A program made the position numbers and the translations under genes. This document shows, one piece after another, positions 1-6,839 of a stretch of 11,039 bases of DNA. Each line of letters opens with the position of its first letter. The first letter of the stretch is position 1. The DNA is from Finegoldia magna. GTDB lineage: Bacteria; Bacillota; Clostridia; Tissierellales; Peptoniphilaceae. Location: contig NZ_JAGYZD010000034.1 in assembly GCF_018371055.1 (NCBI RefSeq), positions 1 to 11,039 of the forward strand. The letters run 5' to 3'. The notes under the pieces were generated by a model. The model saw only the letters and a program-made list of their open reading frames with translations, made no database searches and was not told the origin of the DNA.

Positions 1-68
1 ACACCTGATAATACATAGAATAGCACGAACACTACAAGTGGAAGAAGTGCTTTTTTATTTGGTTTCAT
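1..68 (-). CDS. Start of a membrane protein, possibly NhaC-type Na+/H+ antiporter (partial)
   Basis: Only the first 22 codons are inside the window; the gene continues past the left edge. They read MKPNKKALLPLVVFVLFYVL followed by SG: a short basic start and then a hydrophobic helix, as in an inner-membrane transporter. A good ribosome binding site (AAAGGAG) lies 7 bases before the ATG, inside the end of the neighbouring UroD-like gene. The start overlaps that gene's stop by 14 bases, so the two are co-transcribed and probably translationally coupled. The opening resembles NhaC-family antiporters from clostridia, but this rests on about 20 residues and other multi-pass transporters could begin this way. 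If it is a transporter, its position suggests it may import the methylated substrate or handle ions for the pathway; that is inference. Confidence 0.5.
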   Translation of the reverse strand, partial: MKPNKKALLPLVVFVLFYVLSG

Positions 69-1128
69 TTTTTAGCTCCTTTAATCTTTTATAATTTCCG
101 AATTCACGTCCGTATTCCATGAACGCGTCGATATTTTCCATTTTTGTTCCTTTTGGAATTTGACAACCTGTAGACAACACATATCCACATGGAGAATCGT
201 AACCGATGTCGATACATTCTTTTACAGATTTTTTAACATCTTCAGTATTTCCCAAATACATAACATCTACTGGAGGAACATTTCCAGTAATTACAATGTC
301 GTTACCAAGAATTTCTTTAGCTTCCAATAAACTTTCACAGTTATCCAATGAGAAGTTACCAATTCCTGAGTCTTTTAATAATGGCCACAAATCTTTTGAG
401 TCACCACAAATATGCAAACCTGCAGAAGAACCACAGTATTTTTTAACGTCTGCAATGTTTCTCTTTAAATATGGAAGTGAAAATTCTTCGAATTGTTTCT
501 TACGAATCAAAGTAGTACTTGAAACTGGATCGGCAAATCCCATTCCAAATCCTCTACTGCCAACTTCCTTAATGTATTCTCCGTTGTTAATAGTGATGAT
601 ATCCATAATTTTATGAAGAGCATCCTTTTTCTTAACCATCCAACGAAGTAAAGTTTCAGTTCCCAAAACACTTGCCGCAACAGAGAAAGGTCCAGTCATT
701 GCGGCACCGATTGATGCAACATCTCCGACTTGGTCTCTGATTTTTTCCAATGCTTCGATCAACACTGGTAGCTTTCCATCTTTTAATGGATTGATAATTT
801 TTAATTTTTCGATATCTTCGACCTTTTTCACAACTGGTTCTTTTAATTGTGAAATACCATCTTCTGGATACCAAATTTCAGTTCCCATGGCTTCTGCCAT
901 TCCTCTTAAAGTAGTGGACACGCTGATAGAATCGTGGTAGAACCTTTTGAACAAAGCTACTTCCGTATCGGCGATTACATCAGAATTTGAATAATAATCC
1001 CAAGTTTTATATCCAAGATAATCACTCATAGTTACTCCCATATCTGGGACAACAGGAATTCTATCCATTTCTTCACCTTTTGAGAAAGCCTCCATTCTCT
1101 CCTTTGGAGTCATCTCGTCTTTGAACAT
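55..1128 (-). CDS. UroD-fold corrinoid methyltransferase (MtaA/CmuA-like)
   Basis: A 357-residue protein of the uroporphyrinogen decarboxylase superfamily, in the branch that moves methyl groups to or from corrinoid proteins rather than making haem. It begins with the family pattern of a helical start followed by DRIPVVPDMG. The expected zinc-binding set is visible: HIC near residues 239-241 and a Cys in STGC near 322. The zinc would activate a thiol or methyl acceptor, as in MtaA and MtbA. The start at 1128 is chosen because AGGAGG sits 6 bases upstream. An ATG two codons earlier touches the binding site, and the far upstream ATG at 1203 has none. The gene is divergent from the corrinoid operon beginning at 1510 and is followed by a transporter-like gene overlapping its end. 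It is probably the methyltransferase paired with that transporter. Substrate and direction of transfer are unknown. Coding capacity looks intact. Confidence 0.85.
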   Translation of the reverse strand: MFKDEMTPKERMEAFSKGEEMDRIPVVPDMGVTMSDYLGYKTWDYYSNSDVIADTEVALFKRFYHDSISVSTTLRGMAEAMGTEIWYPEDGISQLKEPVVKKVEDIEKLKIINPLKDGKLPVLIEALEKIRDQVGDVASIGAAMTGPFSVAASVLGTETLLRWMVKKKDALHKIMDIITINNGEYIKEVGSRGFGMGFADPVSSTTLIRKKQFEEFSLPYLKRNIADVKKYCGSSAGLHICGDSKDLWPLLKDSGIGNFSLDNCESLLEAKEILGNDIVITGNVPPVDVMYLGNTEDVKKSVKECIDIGYDSPCGYVLSTGCQIPKGTKMENIDAFMEYGREFGNYKRLKELKNETK

Positions 1129-1509
1129 ATACATCCTCCTTTTTAATTTTTGCAAATAATATAATAAATTTAATTGCTCTAATTCGCATAATAATTCTAT
1201 CATATAAAAATTGAGTCATTTTTTGAAATATTTTATAAGTAGTTGTTTTTATTCATTTAAATTAAATAAAAACTTATCAAAATGGATTTACAGAATAAAA
1301 ATTTTTGATTTCACACAAAAATATTTTCATGATAATGATTTTTCAATTGACAAACAAGAGCATAAATCAAAAATAATCATAATAATTTATCGAAACAGAG
1401 TATTTGCTTTAGTAAAAACGTAAAATTGATTTATTTGATTATCCAATAAGTCATTATTATTTGGGCAATATCCAATATCAAATATGTTAAAATGAAAATG
1501 GGTGATAAT
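1129..1509. other. Divergent intergenic region of the methyltransferase locus
   Basis: This 381-base, very AT-rich stretch separates the two divergent arms and should hold promoters for both. I see no convincing gene: the only open frame (1211-1423, plus strand) is rich in Ile, Lys and Phe, lacks a ribosome binding site and resembles no family I know. I also see no cobalamin riboswitch B12-box and no strong hairpin followed by a T-run. Near the plus-strand operon there is a TTGGGC (1461-1466) and a TATGTT (1483-1488) 16 bases apart, a weak promoter candidate. Upstream of the minus-strand gene there are TATATT-like boxes but no clear -35. Repeats at 1432-1484 are listed separately. Confidence 0.5.
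1432..1484. promoter_or_regulatory. Candidate operator: paired direct and inverted repeats
   Basis: TATTTGAT (1432-1439) and ATCAAATA (1477-1484) form a perfect 8-base inverted repeat. Between and overlapping them, ATCCAATA occurs twice (1441-1448 and 1470-1477), with starts 29 bases apart. The block lies just upstream of the CobW-like gene and overlaps the likely promoter. This is the kind of arrangement a transcription regulator of the divergent methyltransferase genes might bind. In DNA this AT-rich some repeats occur by chance, and no regulator gene is in the window, so the reading is tentative. Confidence 0.25.
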
Positions 1510-2238
1510 ATGAAAACAGTAATAGTGTCGGGCTTTTTAGGTTCAGGCAAGACAACTTTTATCAATCACATTTTGGGATTCAACAAAAATACTTTGGTAT
1601 TGGAAAATGAATTCGGAGATGTGAGTATTGATTCAATGTTGATTAAAAACGACGATATAATTGAAATTAATTCGGGATGTATTTGCTGTGGATTGAAGAG
1701 CGATTTTAAGGAAATTATTCACAAAATCGACAAAGACCAATTTGAATACATCATAATTGAGCCAACTGGAGTTGCGAAATTAACGGATATATTGGAAGTT
1801 TTAAAAGACGAAGAGAATTTGCAAATCCAAAAATGCGTGACAATTGTTGATTGCGACAGTTACATTTGCTTTCACGATGATTTCGGAGAATTTTTCAATG
1901 ATCAAATCAAAAATGCTGATATAATATACATAACGAACGTTGAAAATTTGGAAGAAGAAAAAATCGAAGAAGTGAAGAAGTCAATCGAACAATTTAATAA
2001 GCATGCAATTATTCACAAGAAAGATTTTAGAAAGATGAATCCAGAAGATATTGTGAGTGAATTTGCTGACAACAAGAAAGAAGACAAACACGAATGTTGT
2101 TGTCACGGTCACGGTCACAAATGCTGTGGCAAACATCATCATCACGACCACGGTAAACATTCTCACGAAGATTCCAAATTTAAGACCAATGTTCAAAAGA
2201 TGATTTGGAAAAGTTTTTGGATTCAAAAAGCATCGTGA
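1510..2238 (+). CDS. CobW/P47K-family GTPase with His/Cys-rich metal-binding tail, C-terminus frameshifted
   Basis: A G3E-family GTPase of the CobW/P47K group, metallochaperones that use GTP to deliver Zn, Co or a related metal to target enzymes. Visible motifs are the Walker A GFLGSGKTT (residues 8-16), the metal-binding CICC (57-60) and EPTG (84-87). The segment where the base-recognition NKxD usually lies reads ITNVEN (141-146) and is degenerate. Residues 194-219 form a tail packed with His and Cys, an obvious metal-binding stretch. The start at 1510 is chosen because GGTGAT, matching the 16S 3' end, sits at ideal spacing; the ATGs at 1492 and 1498 lack this. The frame ends early at a TGA (2236-2238) after a -1 shift near 2195-2198. 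The conserved-looking C-terminal part continues in another frame to 2366. As read, the protein is 242 residues with about 12 aberrant residues at its end. It heads an operon of Zn- and Co-dependent methyl transfer proteins, so loading metal into them is a plausible role. Confidence 0.8.
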   Translation: MKTVIVSGFLGSGKTTFINHILGFNKNTLVLENEFGDVSIDSMLIKNDDIIEINSGCICCGLKSDFKEIIHKIDKDQFEYIIIEPTGVAKLTDILEVLKDEENLQIQKCVTIVDCDSYICFHDDFGEFFNDQIKNADIIYITNVENLEEEKIEEVKKSIEQFNKHAIIHKKDFRKMNPEDIVSEFADNKKEDKHECCCHGHGHKCCGKHHHHDHGKHSHEDSKFKTNVQKMIWKSFWIQKAS

Positions 2239-2366
2239 GAGCCAAGGGAAATGTAGAGATTGCAGATAAGAAAGTTTTCGTTAGCAAAACTTTGAGTGGA
2301 TTGGAAGTATCAGATTCAATATCTGATAGCGATGATTTTGTAATAATCGAGGTTAATAATGAGTAA
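2199..2366 (+). pseudogene. Out-of-frame C-terminal segment of the CobW-like gene
   Basis: From about 2199 the -1 frame relative to the CobW gene reads DDLEKFLDSKSIVRAKGNVE and continues to a TAA at 2364-2366 with no stop. The I-V-R-A-K-G pattern is what CobW C-terminal domains look like, so this is the natural end of that protein. The frames join cleanly if one A is added to the four-A run at 2195-2198, giving Val-Gln-Lys-Asp-Asp across the junction. The in-frame stop at 2181-2183 limits the shift to downstream of that point. The restored gene would be about 285 residues and would overlap the next gene by 8 bases. The cause could be a real mutation, slippage in the A-run, or a sequencing error. 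Confidence 0.7.
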
Positions 2367-3141
2367 AGTTGGAACTTATAATTGTATTATAATGGAAACG
2401 ATGCCCATCACTGATCCGGGATTATTTGAGGATGCGGATTGTTTGGTAGAACATTTCAAGGACAAGGATTATGCAAGTATTCCTATGTCTTCTACATTAG
2501 AATCAGAAGCAATGGGTGCTGTAGCTGAACTTGGTAAAGTTAGCAAGTACAAATACGATAATGTGGATGATATTGTGATTGATTTTGATTACAATCAAAA
2601 GCATGTCAAAGCTTTGTTTGAGGCGATCGATAAAATGAAAGACGATAAAAGAGTTATCGTTGAGGTTGCGGGTCCATTGGTTATATTGGATAACTTGGCA
2701 AGCTCTGAGGTTGTTTTTAGATCTTTCAGGAAAAAACACGACAAAATCGTCGAGCTTTACGATGAAATCAGAAAAGCTTTGGTTGAATACATCAAAAAAT
2801 TAGTCGACAGTGGAATAAAATTGATTAGTTTTTCCGATAGTTTGGCGGGTGCTGATATTATTGGTCCTAAACAAATGCAATTGTATGTGGATGAGTTTTT
2901 GATGAAGTTTTTGGAAGATATCCAAAACATCGACAAACCATTCAATTTTCACTTATGCCCAAAGTCCACAATGGCCTTGATTAGTTTGGACAAGGCAGAG
3001 TTCAGACCAATTGAAAAAGACGAAGAACAAAGATATGTTGATTTCTTATTTGAAGGAGAACACAAGATTTTCGGCGATAGATGTATGAATTTGTCAGATA
3101 AGAAATTTATGAAAATTAATGAGATAATAATTAGGAGGTAG
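2359..3141 (+). CDS. Compact UroD-fold methyltransferase-like protein
   Basis: A 260-residue protein that aligns by eye with the middle of the larger methyltransferase at 3804-4832. Corresponding segments are SSTLESEAMGAV (residues 44-55), VEVAGPLVI (101-109) and ISFSDSLAGADIIGPK (156-171). Residues 198-200 are HLC, matching the HxC zinc site of MtaA-type enzymes. The third ligand is probably C242 in FGDRC, only 42 residues after C200, against 74 in the larger paralogue. It lacks roughly 60 N-terminal residues and the last barrel elements of a typical UroD-fold protein. The start is supported by GAGGT about 6 bases upstream. It ends inside the ribosome binding site of the corrinoid protein gene, suggesting tight coupling. 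It may be the partner that methylates or demethylates that protein; which half-reaction is unknown. A degenerate or regulatory subunit is the alternative. Confidence 0.7.
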   Translation: MSKVGTYNCIIMETMPITDPGLFEDADCLVEHFKDKDYASIPMSSTLESEAMGAVAELGKVSKYKYDNVDDIVIDFDYNQKHVKALFEAIDKMKDDKRVIVEVAGPLVILDNLASSEVVFRSFRKKHDKIVELYDEIRKALVEYIKKLVDSGIKLISFSDSLAGADIIGPKQMQLYVDEFLMKFLEDIQNIDKPFNFHLCPKSTMALISLDKAEFRPIEKDEEQRYVDFLFEGEHKIFGDRCMNLSDKKFMKINEIIIRR

Positions 3142-3142
3142 A

Positions 3143-3796
3143 ATGAATACACAACAAGAATATTTGGATAAAATGGCAGAAATGGTAGTAGAAATGGAAG
3201 ACGAAGACATCGCTGAGGTGTGCCAAGAATATATCGACAAGGGATTTGATGCTAAGCAAGGTATATTCGACGGACTTATCAAAGGTATGCAACAAGCAAG
3301 TAAGCTTTTTGATGAAGAAGAATATTTCATTACAGATATTTTGCTTTGCAGTGATGCCATGTATGCTGGTTTGGACGTTTTACAAAAATACGTAGAAATG
3401 AACGACGACGATATTCTTGGAGTTGGAGTAATCGGAGTTGTTGAAGGGGATACTCACGATATCGGCAAAAACTTGGTTAAATTGATGATGCAAACTGCAG
3501 GATTTAAGATGATCGATTTGGGTCGTGATGTTAAATTGCAAAACTTCATCGATGCAGCAGTTGAAAACAACGCTGATTTGATTTGTATGTGAACTTTGAT
3601 GACAACTACTATGGACAACATGGGTAAAGTTATCGAAATGTTAAAAGAACAAGGACTTAGAGATAGATTCAAAGTTATGATCGGTGGAGGTCCTATTTCT
3701 CAATCATTCGCAGATAAAATCGGTGCAGATTCTTACACTGAAAATGCCGTTGAAGCTGTAGAAGCTGCTAAGAAATTAGTTGGTAAAGATAAGTAG
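3143..3796 (+). CDS. Corrinoid-binding protein (MtaC/MttC type) with in-frame UGA at codon 150
   Basis: The methyl carrier of the locus. Residues 1-90 form the helical cap typical of the MtaC/MtbC/MttC and MetH family. Residues from about 93 form the B12-binding Rossmann domain, with the DTHDIGKN motif (103-110) in which H105 would be the lower cobalt ligand. Translation meets a TGA at 3590-3592, directly after ADLICM. The same frame then continues TLMTTTMDNM, the usual loop and helix after the third strand, and ends after a GGGP motif and a normal C-terminus at a TAG (3794-3796). Family members read roughly GMSALLTTTM here, so the UGA stands exactly at the Ser position and no residue is missing. 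Full length would be 217 residues, normal for the family. The start has an AGGAGG 4 bases upstream. Either UGA encodes selenocysteine or a TCA Ser codon mutated to TGA. UGA is a normal stop in the nearby activator gene, so general reassignment is unlikely. No ribosome binding site precedes the downstream half, so separate translation is unlikely. Confidence 0.75.
3592..3631 (+). other. SECIS-like hairpin just after the in-frame UGA
   Basis: Immediately downstream of the UGA, bases 3609-3613 (CTATG) can pair with 3619-3623 (CATGG) including one G-U pair, closing a 5-base loop GACAA that begins with G. The loop starts 21 bases after the UGA. An outer perfect repeat, AACTTT (3592-3597) and AAAGTT (3626-3631), could close the structure. 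Bacterial SECIS elements lie in the coding region right after the UGA, with a short stem and a G near the start of the loop at about this distance, so the geometry fits. The stem is short and weak, and the rule is loose enough to be met by chance. Low confidence. Confidence 0.3.
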
Positions 3797-3803
3797 GATA
3801 GAG

Positions 3804-4832
3804 ATGATTAACGAAAAAGATAGATTAAAAAATGCGTTAAATCATATTTTCATCGATAGAATTCCTGTGATTTGTCCGGGAGGAATGATGAATATGATAT
3901 CCAAGGAGCTAATGGAATTGAAAGATATTTACCTTCCGGAAGCTCACTTGGATTCTAGGAAAATGGCTGATTTGGCGAAAGCTATCTACGACGAAAAAAT
4001 TTTCGAAAATATTGGAGTTCCATTCTGTATGACGATTGAAGCTGAAGATATGGGTTCAGTTGTCGATTTTGGAAATGAAATTTACGAACCACATGTTATC
4101 GAATACGCATTCGATAATATCAAGGATTGGGAAAAAATCAAAGATTTCAAGAAAGAAGATTCCCGAAGCGATATCGTGATTGAGGCTATTAAAATCTTGA
4201 AGGACGAAGAAAAAAACGCCCCAATTATTGGAAATATCACAGGTCCTGTAAGCACTGCATCATCAATAATGGATTCTGTAAAATACTACAAGGCTCTTAG
4301 AAAAGACCCACAAAGAGTTCACGAATTTATGGATTACGTTACAGATCATTTAATAGAATTTGCCAATAGACAAATCGACGCAGGAGCAGATGTGATCGCA
4401 GTTTCAGATCCTTCTGGTACTGGAGAAATTATGGGACCAAAATTTTTCAAAGAATTCACTGTACAATATTTGAATAAGTTTTTGGATGGAATCAAAGACG
4501 TTCCAAAAATTGTCCACATATGTGGAAGAATGACTCCTGTACTTGATTTGTGCAACGACATTCACTCTGATTGCTTGAGCTTTGATTCAATCGTTTCATT
4601 GAAAGATGCGAAGAAAGTTTTGAAGCATCACGTGTTGATGGGCAATGTGTCGACTTATGCGCTTGAATATTCAGACAGTGAAAAAATCCAAAAATTAGCG
4701 AAAATATCGGTAAACAATGGATCAAATATTCTATCTCCAGCTTGTGGAATAGGTATGAGATCGCCACTTGAAAATTTGAAATCAATAATAACAGCATCTA
4801 AGAATTACGATTATGAAGATAAGAATAAATAA
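3804..4832 (+). CDS. UroD-fold corrinoid methyltransferase (MtaA/MtbA-like)
   Basis: A 342-residue full-length member of the methyltransferase branch of the uroporphyrinogen decarboxylase family. It has the opening DRIPVICPGG, the segment TGPVSTASSI, the barrel motif AVSDPSGTGEIMGP, the zinc motif HICG (H238, C240) and a third zinc ligand C314 in SPACGIG. These match the His-x-Cys...Cys site of MtaA/MtbA enzymes, which transfer methyl between a corrinoid protein and a thiol. The start at 3804 has AGGA 5 bases upstream, which partly comes from the stop codon of the corrinoid gene. Upstream extension to a TTG at 3780 would overlap that gene and has no support. The last 20 bases overlap the activator gene. 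It probably acts on the corrinoid protein encoded just before it. The acceptor is unknown. It is clearly distinct from the divergent paralogue at 55-1128. Confidence 0.85.
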   Translation: MINEKDRLKNALNHIFIDRIPVICPGGMMNMISKELMELKDIYLPEAHLDSRKMADLAKAIYDEKIFENIGVPFCMTIEAEDMGSVVDFGNEIYEPHVIEYAFDNIKDWEKIKDFKKEDSRSDIVIEAIKILKDEEKNAPIIGNITGPVSTASSIMDSVKYYKALRKDPQRVHEFMDYVTDHLIEFANRQIDAGADVIAVSDPSGTGEIMGPKFFKEFTVQYLNKFLDGIKDVPKIVHICGRMTPVLDLCNDIHSDCLSFDSIVSLKDAKKVLKHHVLMGNVSTYALEYSDSEKIQKLAKISVNNGSNILSPACGIGMRSPLENLKSIITASKNYDYEDKNK

Positions 4833-6390
4833 TTTAAACAGAACAATTGAATTAGAAGACGACAAAAGCTACAATTTGATGAATGCTTTGCTTGAACATG
4901 ACGTCTACATCGACAACTCGTGCAATGGTAAGCTAACTTGTGGTAAGTGCAAGATTAAAATCATAGAAGGAAATGTCAACGAAATCACTGATACCGAAAA
5001 AAGACTTCTTAAAAAAGAAGAAATCGAAAACGGAATTAGGCTTTCTTGTGCAGTTACAATGAGTGGCGATTTCATAGTGGAAACTTTGAGCGAAAATAGC
5101 TCCATTGATGTACTTGATTCAGGAGAAATGCCAGAGTTTGAAAAACAATACAGGGACGGCTACGGGATTTGTGTGGACATCGGTACTACAACTGTGTGCA
5201 TGAACTTGGTAGATTTGAAAACTGGAGATATCATAGCGAAAAACTCTGCACTTAATGCGCAAACAAAGTACGGCTTGGATGTGCTTACGAGAATTACGTT
5301 TGAGTTTGAAAATGAAAATGCAGCGAAAATTCTTCAACACAGCATTGTAAGTTCTATGAATAAATTGATAGACAAGATGATTGTCGAATCAAAAATCGAT
5401 AGAAAAGATATCAAAGAAGTGGACATTGCGGCTAACACTACAATGGTTCACATGCTTTTGGGAGTGGATGCAAGAAGCTTGGGGAAATTCCCTTACAAAC
5501 CAGTGTTCACTGAAGCAAAGAGTTTGATGTGTGAAGATATTGGACTGAATTTGGACGCAAAGCTGTACACTTTGCCAAATGTTTCAGCGTATATCGGAGC
5601 AGACATCGTTGCTGGTGCTTATGTTACAGATATGAGAAACAGAGAAAACACACTGTTTATAGATATCGGTACAAACGGCGAAATAGTTTTGAAGACTAAT
5701 GACAAATTGTATTGTTGTTCTTGTGCAGCTGGTCCTGCACTTGAAGGTATGAATATAAAATGCGGAATGAGAGCAGAACAAGGAGCCATTGAAGATGTTG
5801 TAATTGACGGGTCAGATGTCAAATTACAAACTATCGGTGACAAACCTCCAAAAGGGATTTGTGGTAGTGGAATTCTTGCTGTAATCAGTGAAATTGTTAG
5901 AAATAAAATCGTCAACAAAAGAGGAAGGATAATCGACCCAAACTCTGTAGATGATTTTAGAAAAGATTTGGTAAGAATTGTAGACGATAAAAGAGAGTTC
6001 ATGATGACTGATGAACTTGTTATCACGCAATCTGACATCAGACAAGTGCAACTTGCAAAAGGAGCGATACTTTCTGGTTTTATAAAACTTTTGGATGAAG
6101 AGGGATTGGATATTTCTGATTTGAACGAATGTATTGTAGCAGGTCAATTTGGAAGTCATTTGAAACCATCGTCAATCGTAGGTGTGGGAATTCTACCTTA
6201 CGAAATTGAATCCAAAATAAGTTATGTAGGTAATTCATCTTTAATAGGAGCGTACATGTGTTTAATGAATGATAAAATAAAAGAAGAAATGTCCACTCTT
6301 GCTGAAGATATGAATTATATAGAATTATCAATGACAAAGGACTATGAAAAAATATTCGCTAAGGCGATGGAATTTCCAAAGGAGAGATGA
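4813..6390 (+). CDS. Corrinoid activation protein: 2Fe-2S ferredoxin plus ASKHA (DUF4445) domain
   Basis: A 525-residue reductive activator of corrinoid proteins (RACE type). Corrinoid methyltransferases inactivate when Co(I) is oxidised to Co(II); this protein uses ATP and a low-potential electron to restore Co(I). The N-terminal 2Fe-2S domain shows C37, C43, C46 and C79 in the pattern CNGKLTCGKC...LSC. A short linker is followed by the actin-like ATPase domain: VDIGTTTVCM (121-130), AANTTM (206-211), IDIGTNGE (283-290), GICGSGIL (348-355) and VAGQFGSH (442-449). It is shorter than many family members (often about 600 or more residues), with most of the saving in the linker. The start overlaps the preceding gene by 20 bases and lacks a strong ribosome binding site, so translation is probably coupled. 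It ends with TGA, showing that UGA works as a stop here. Confidence 0.92.
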   Translation: MKIRINNLNRTIELEDDKSYNLMNALLEHDVYIDNSCNGKLTCGKCKIKIIEGNVNEITDTEKRLLKKEEIENGIRLSCAVTMSGDFIVETLSENSSIDVLDSGEMPEFEKQYRDGYGICVDIGTTTVCMNLVDLKTGDIIAKNSALNAQTKYGLDVLTRITFEFENENAAKILQHSIVSSMNKLIDKMIVESKIDRKDIKEVDIAANTTMVHMLLGVDARSLGKFPYKPVFTEAKSLMCEDIGLNLDAKLYTLPNVSAYIGADIVAGAYVTDMRNRENTLFIDIGTNGEIVLKTNDKLYCCSCAAGPALEGMNIKCGMRAEQGAIEDVVIDGSDVKLQTIGDKPPKGICGSGILAVISEIVRNKIVNKRGRIIDPNSVDDFRKDLVRIVDDKREFMMTDELVITQSDIRQVQLAKGAILSGFIKLLDEEGLDISDLNECIVAGQFGSHLKPSSIVGVGILPYEIESKISYVGNSSLIGAYMCLMNDKIKEEMSTLAEDMNYIELSMTKDYEKIFAKAMEFPKER

Positions 6391-6392
6391 TT

Positions 6393-6839
6393 ATGAAGAA
6401 AAAATTATTGGTATTGATGATGCTTGTGTTCTCATTGACAGCTTGTAATGCTGACAAAGATAAGGCCCAAGAACCACAAAAAACAGAACAAACACAAGAA
6501 CAAGCAAAAACAGATGAAAACAAAACAGAAGAAAAAGCATCTGAGAGTGAAGCTACTAAGGTTTCAATCGTTGTAATGGATGAAGTTAACAACAAAGAAA
6601 TCTTAAAAGAAGATGCAGAAATCAAAAAAGATGAAAACTTGCAATCTTACCTTGAAAAAAATCACAAAGCTGTTTTTGAAAAAGGTATGATGACTGAATT
6701 GGAAGGCGTAAAACAAGATCCAGCTAAGAAACAATACTGGATGTACTATGTTAACGACAAGATGGCAGAAGTAGGAATCGGCGATTACAAAGTTAACGAA
6801 AACGACAAGATAGAATTCAAATTTCAAGAAATGAAATAA
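6393..6839 (+). CDS. DUF4430 (transcobalamin C-terminal-like) lipoprotein
   Basis: A 148-residue exported lipoprotein. Residues 1-17 are a signal peptide ending in the lipobox LTAC, so C18 would be lipidated and the protein held on the outer face of the membrane. Residues 19-55 are a charged, Gln- and Glu-rich linker. Residues 56-148 match DUF4430, whose fold resembles the C-terminal domain of vertebrate transcobalamin; the typical QYWMYYVNDKMAEVGIGDY segment is at 114-132. The start at 6393 is chosen over the ATG at 6387 because GGAG lies 8 bases before 6393 but only 2 before 6387. It follows the corrinoid activator almost without a gap and overlaps the ECF S-component gene by one base. Together these suggest a cell-surface binder of cobalamin or a related corrinoid, passing ligand to the S component. 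That ligand is inferred from context. Confidence 0.8.
   Translation: MKKKLLVLMMLVFSLTACNADKDKAQEPQKTEQTQEQAKTDENKTEEKASESEATKVSIVVMDEVNNKEILKEDAEIKKDENLQSYLEKNHKAVFEKGMMTELEGVKQDPAKKQYWMYYVNDKMAEVGIGDYKVNENDKIEFKFQEMK

Noticed and set aside
206..616. 136-codon frame on the plus strand opposite the methyltransferase
   Set aside because: It is an antisense shadow of a strongly supported gene and has no start signal.
1129..1203. Longer N-terminus for the minus-strand methyltransferase starting at 1203
   Set aside because: The extension has no ribosome binding site and would place the strong AGGAGG at 1135-1140 inside the gene; the family N-terminus begins just after 1128.
1211..1423. 70-codon open frame on the plus strand in the divergent intergenic region
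   Set aside because: No ribosome binding site, composition as expected from random AT-rich DNA, and no recognisable domain.
1204..1509. Cobalamin riboswitch before the corrinoid operon
   Set aside because: No B12-box-like sequence or multi-stem structure was found in this AT-rich region.
3590..3592. General reassignment of UGA to an amino acid
   Set aside because: The activator gene ends at a UGA (6388-6390) exactly where the family ends and the next gene starts, so UGA is a working stop here.
3596..3796. Separate small gene encoding only the second half of the B12 domain
   Set aside because: No ribosome binding site precedes the TTG at 3596 or the ATG at 3599, and half a Rossmann domain is unlikely to fold alone.
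5619..6038. 139-codon minus-strand frame inside the activator gene
   Set aside because: A shadow of the activator coding frame; Ser-, Ile- and Leu-rich with no start signal or known domain.
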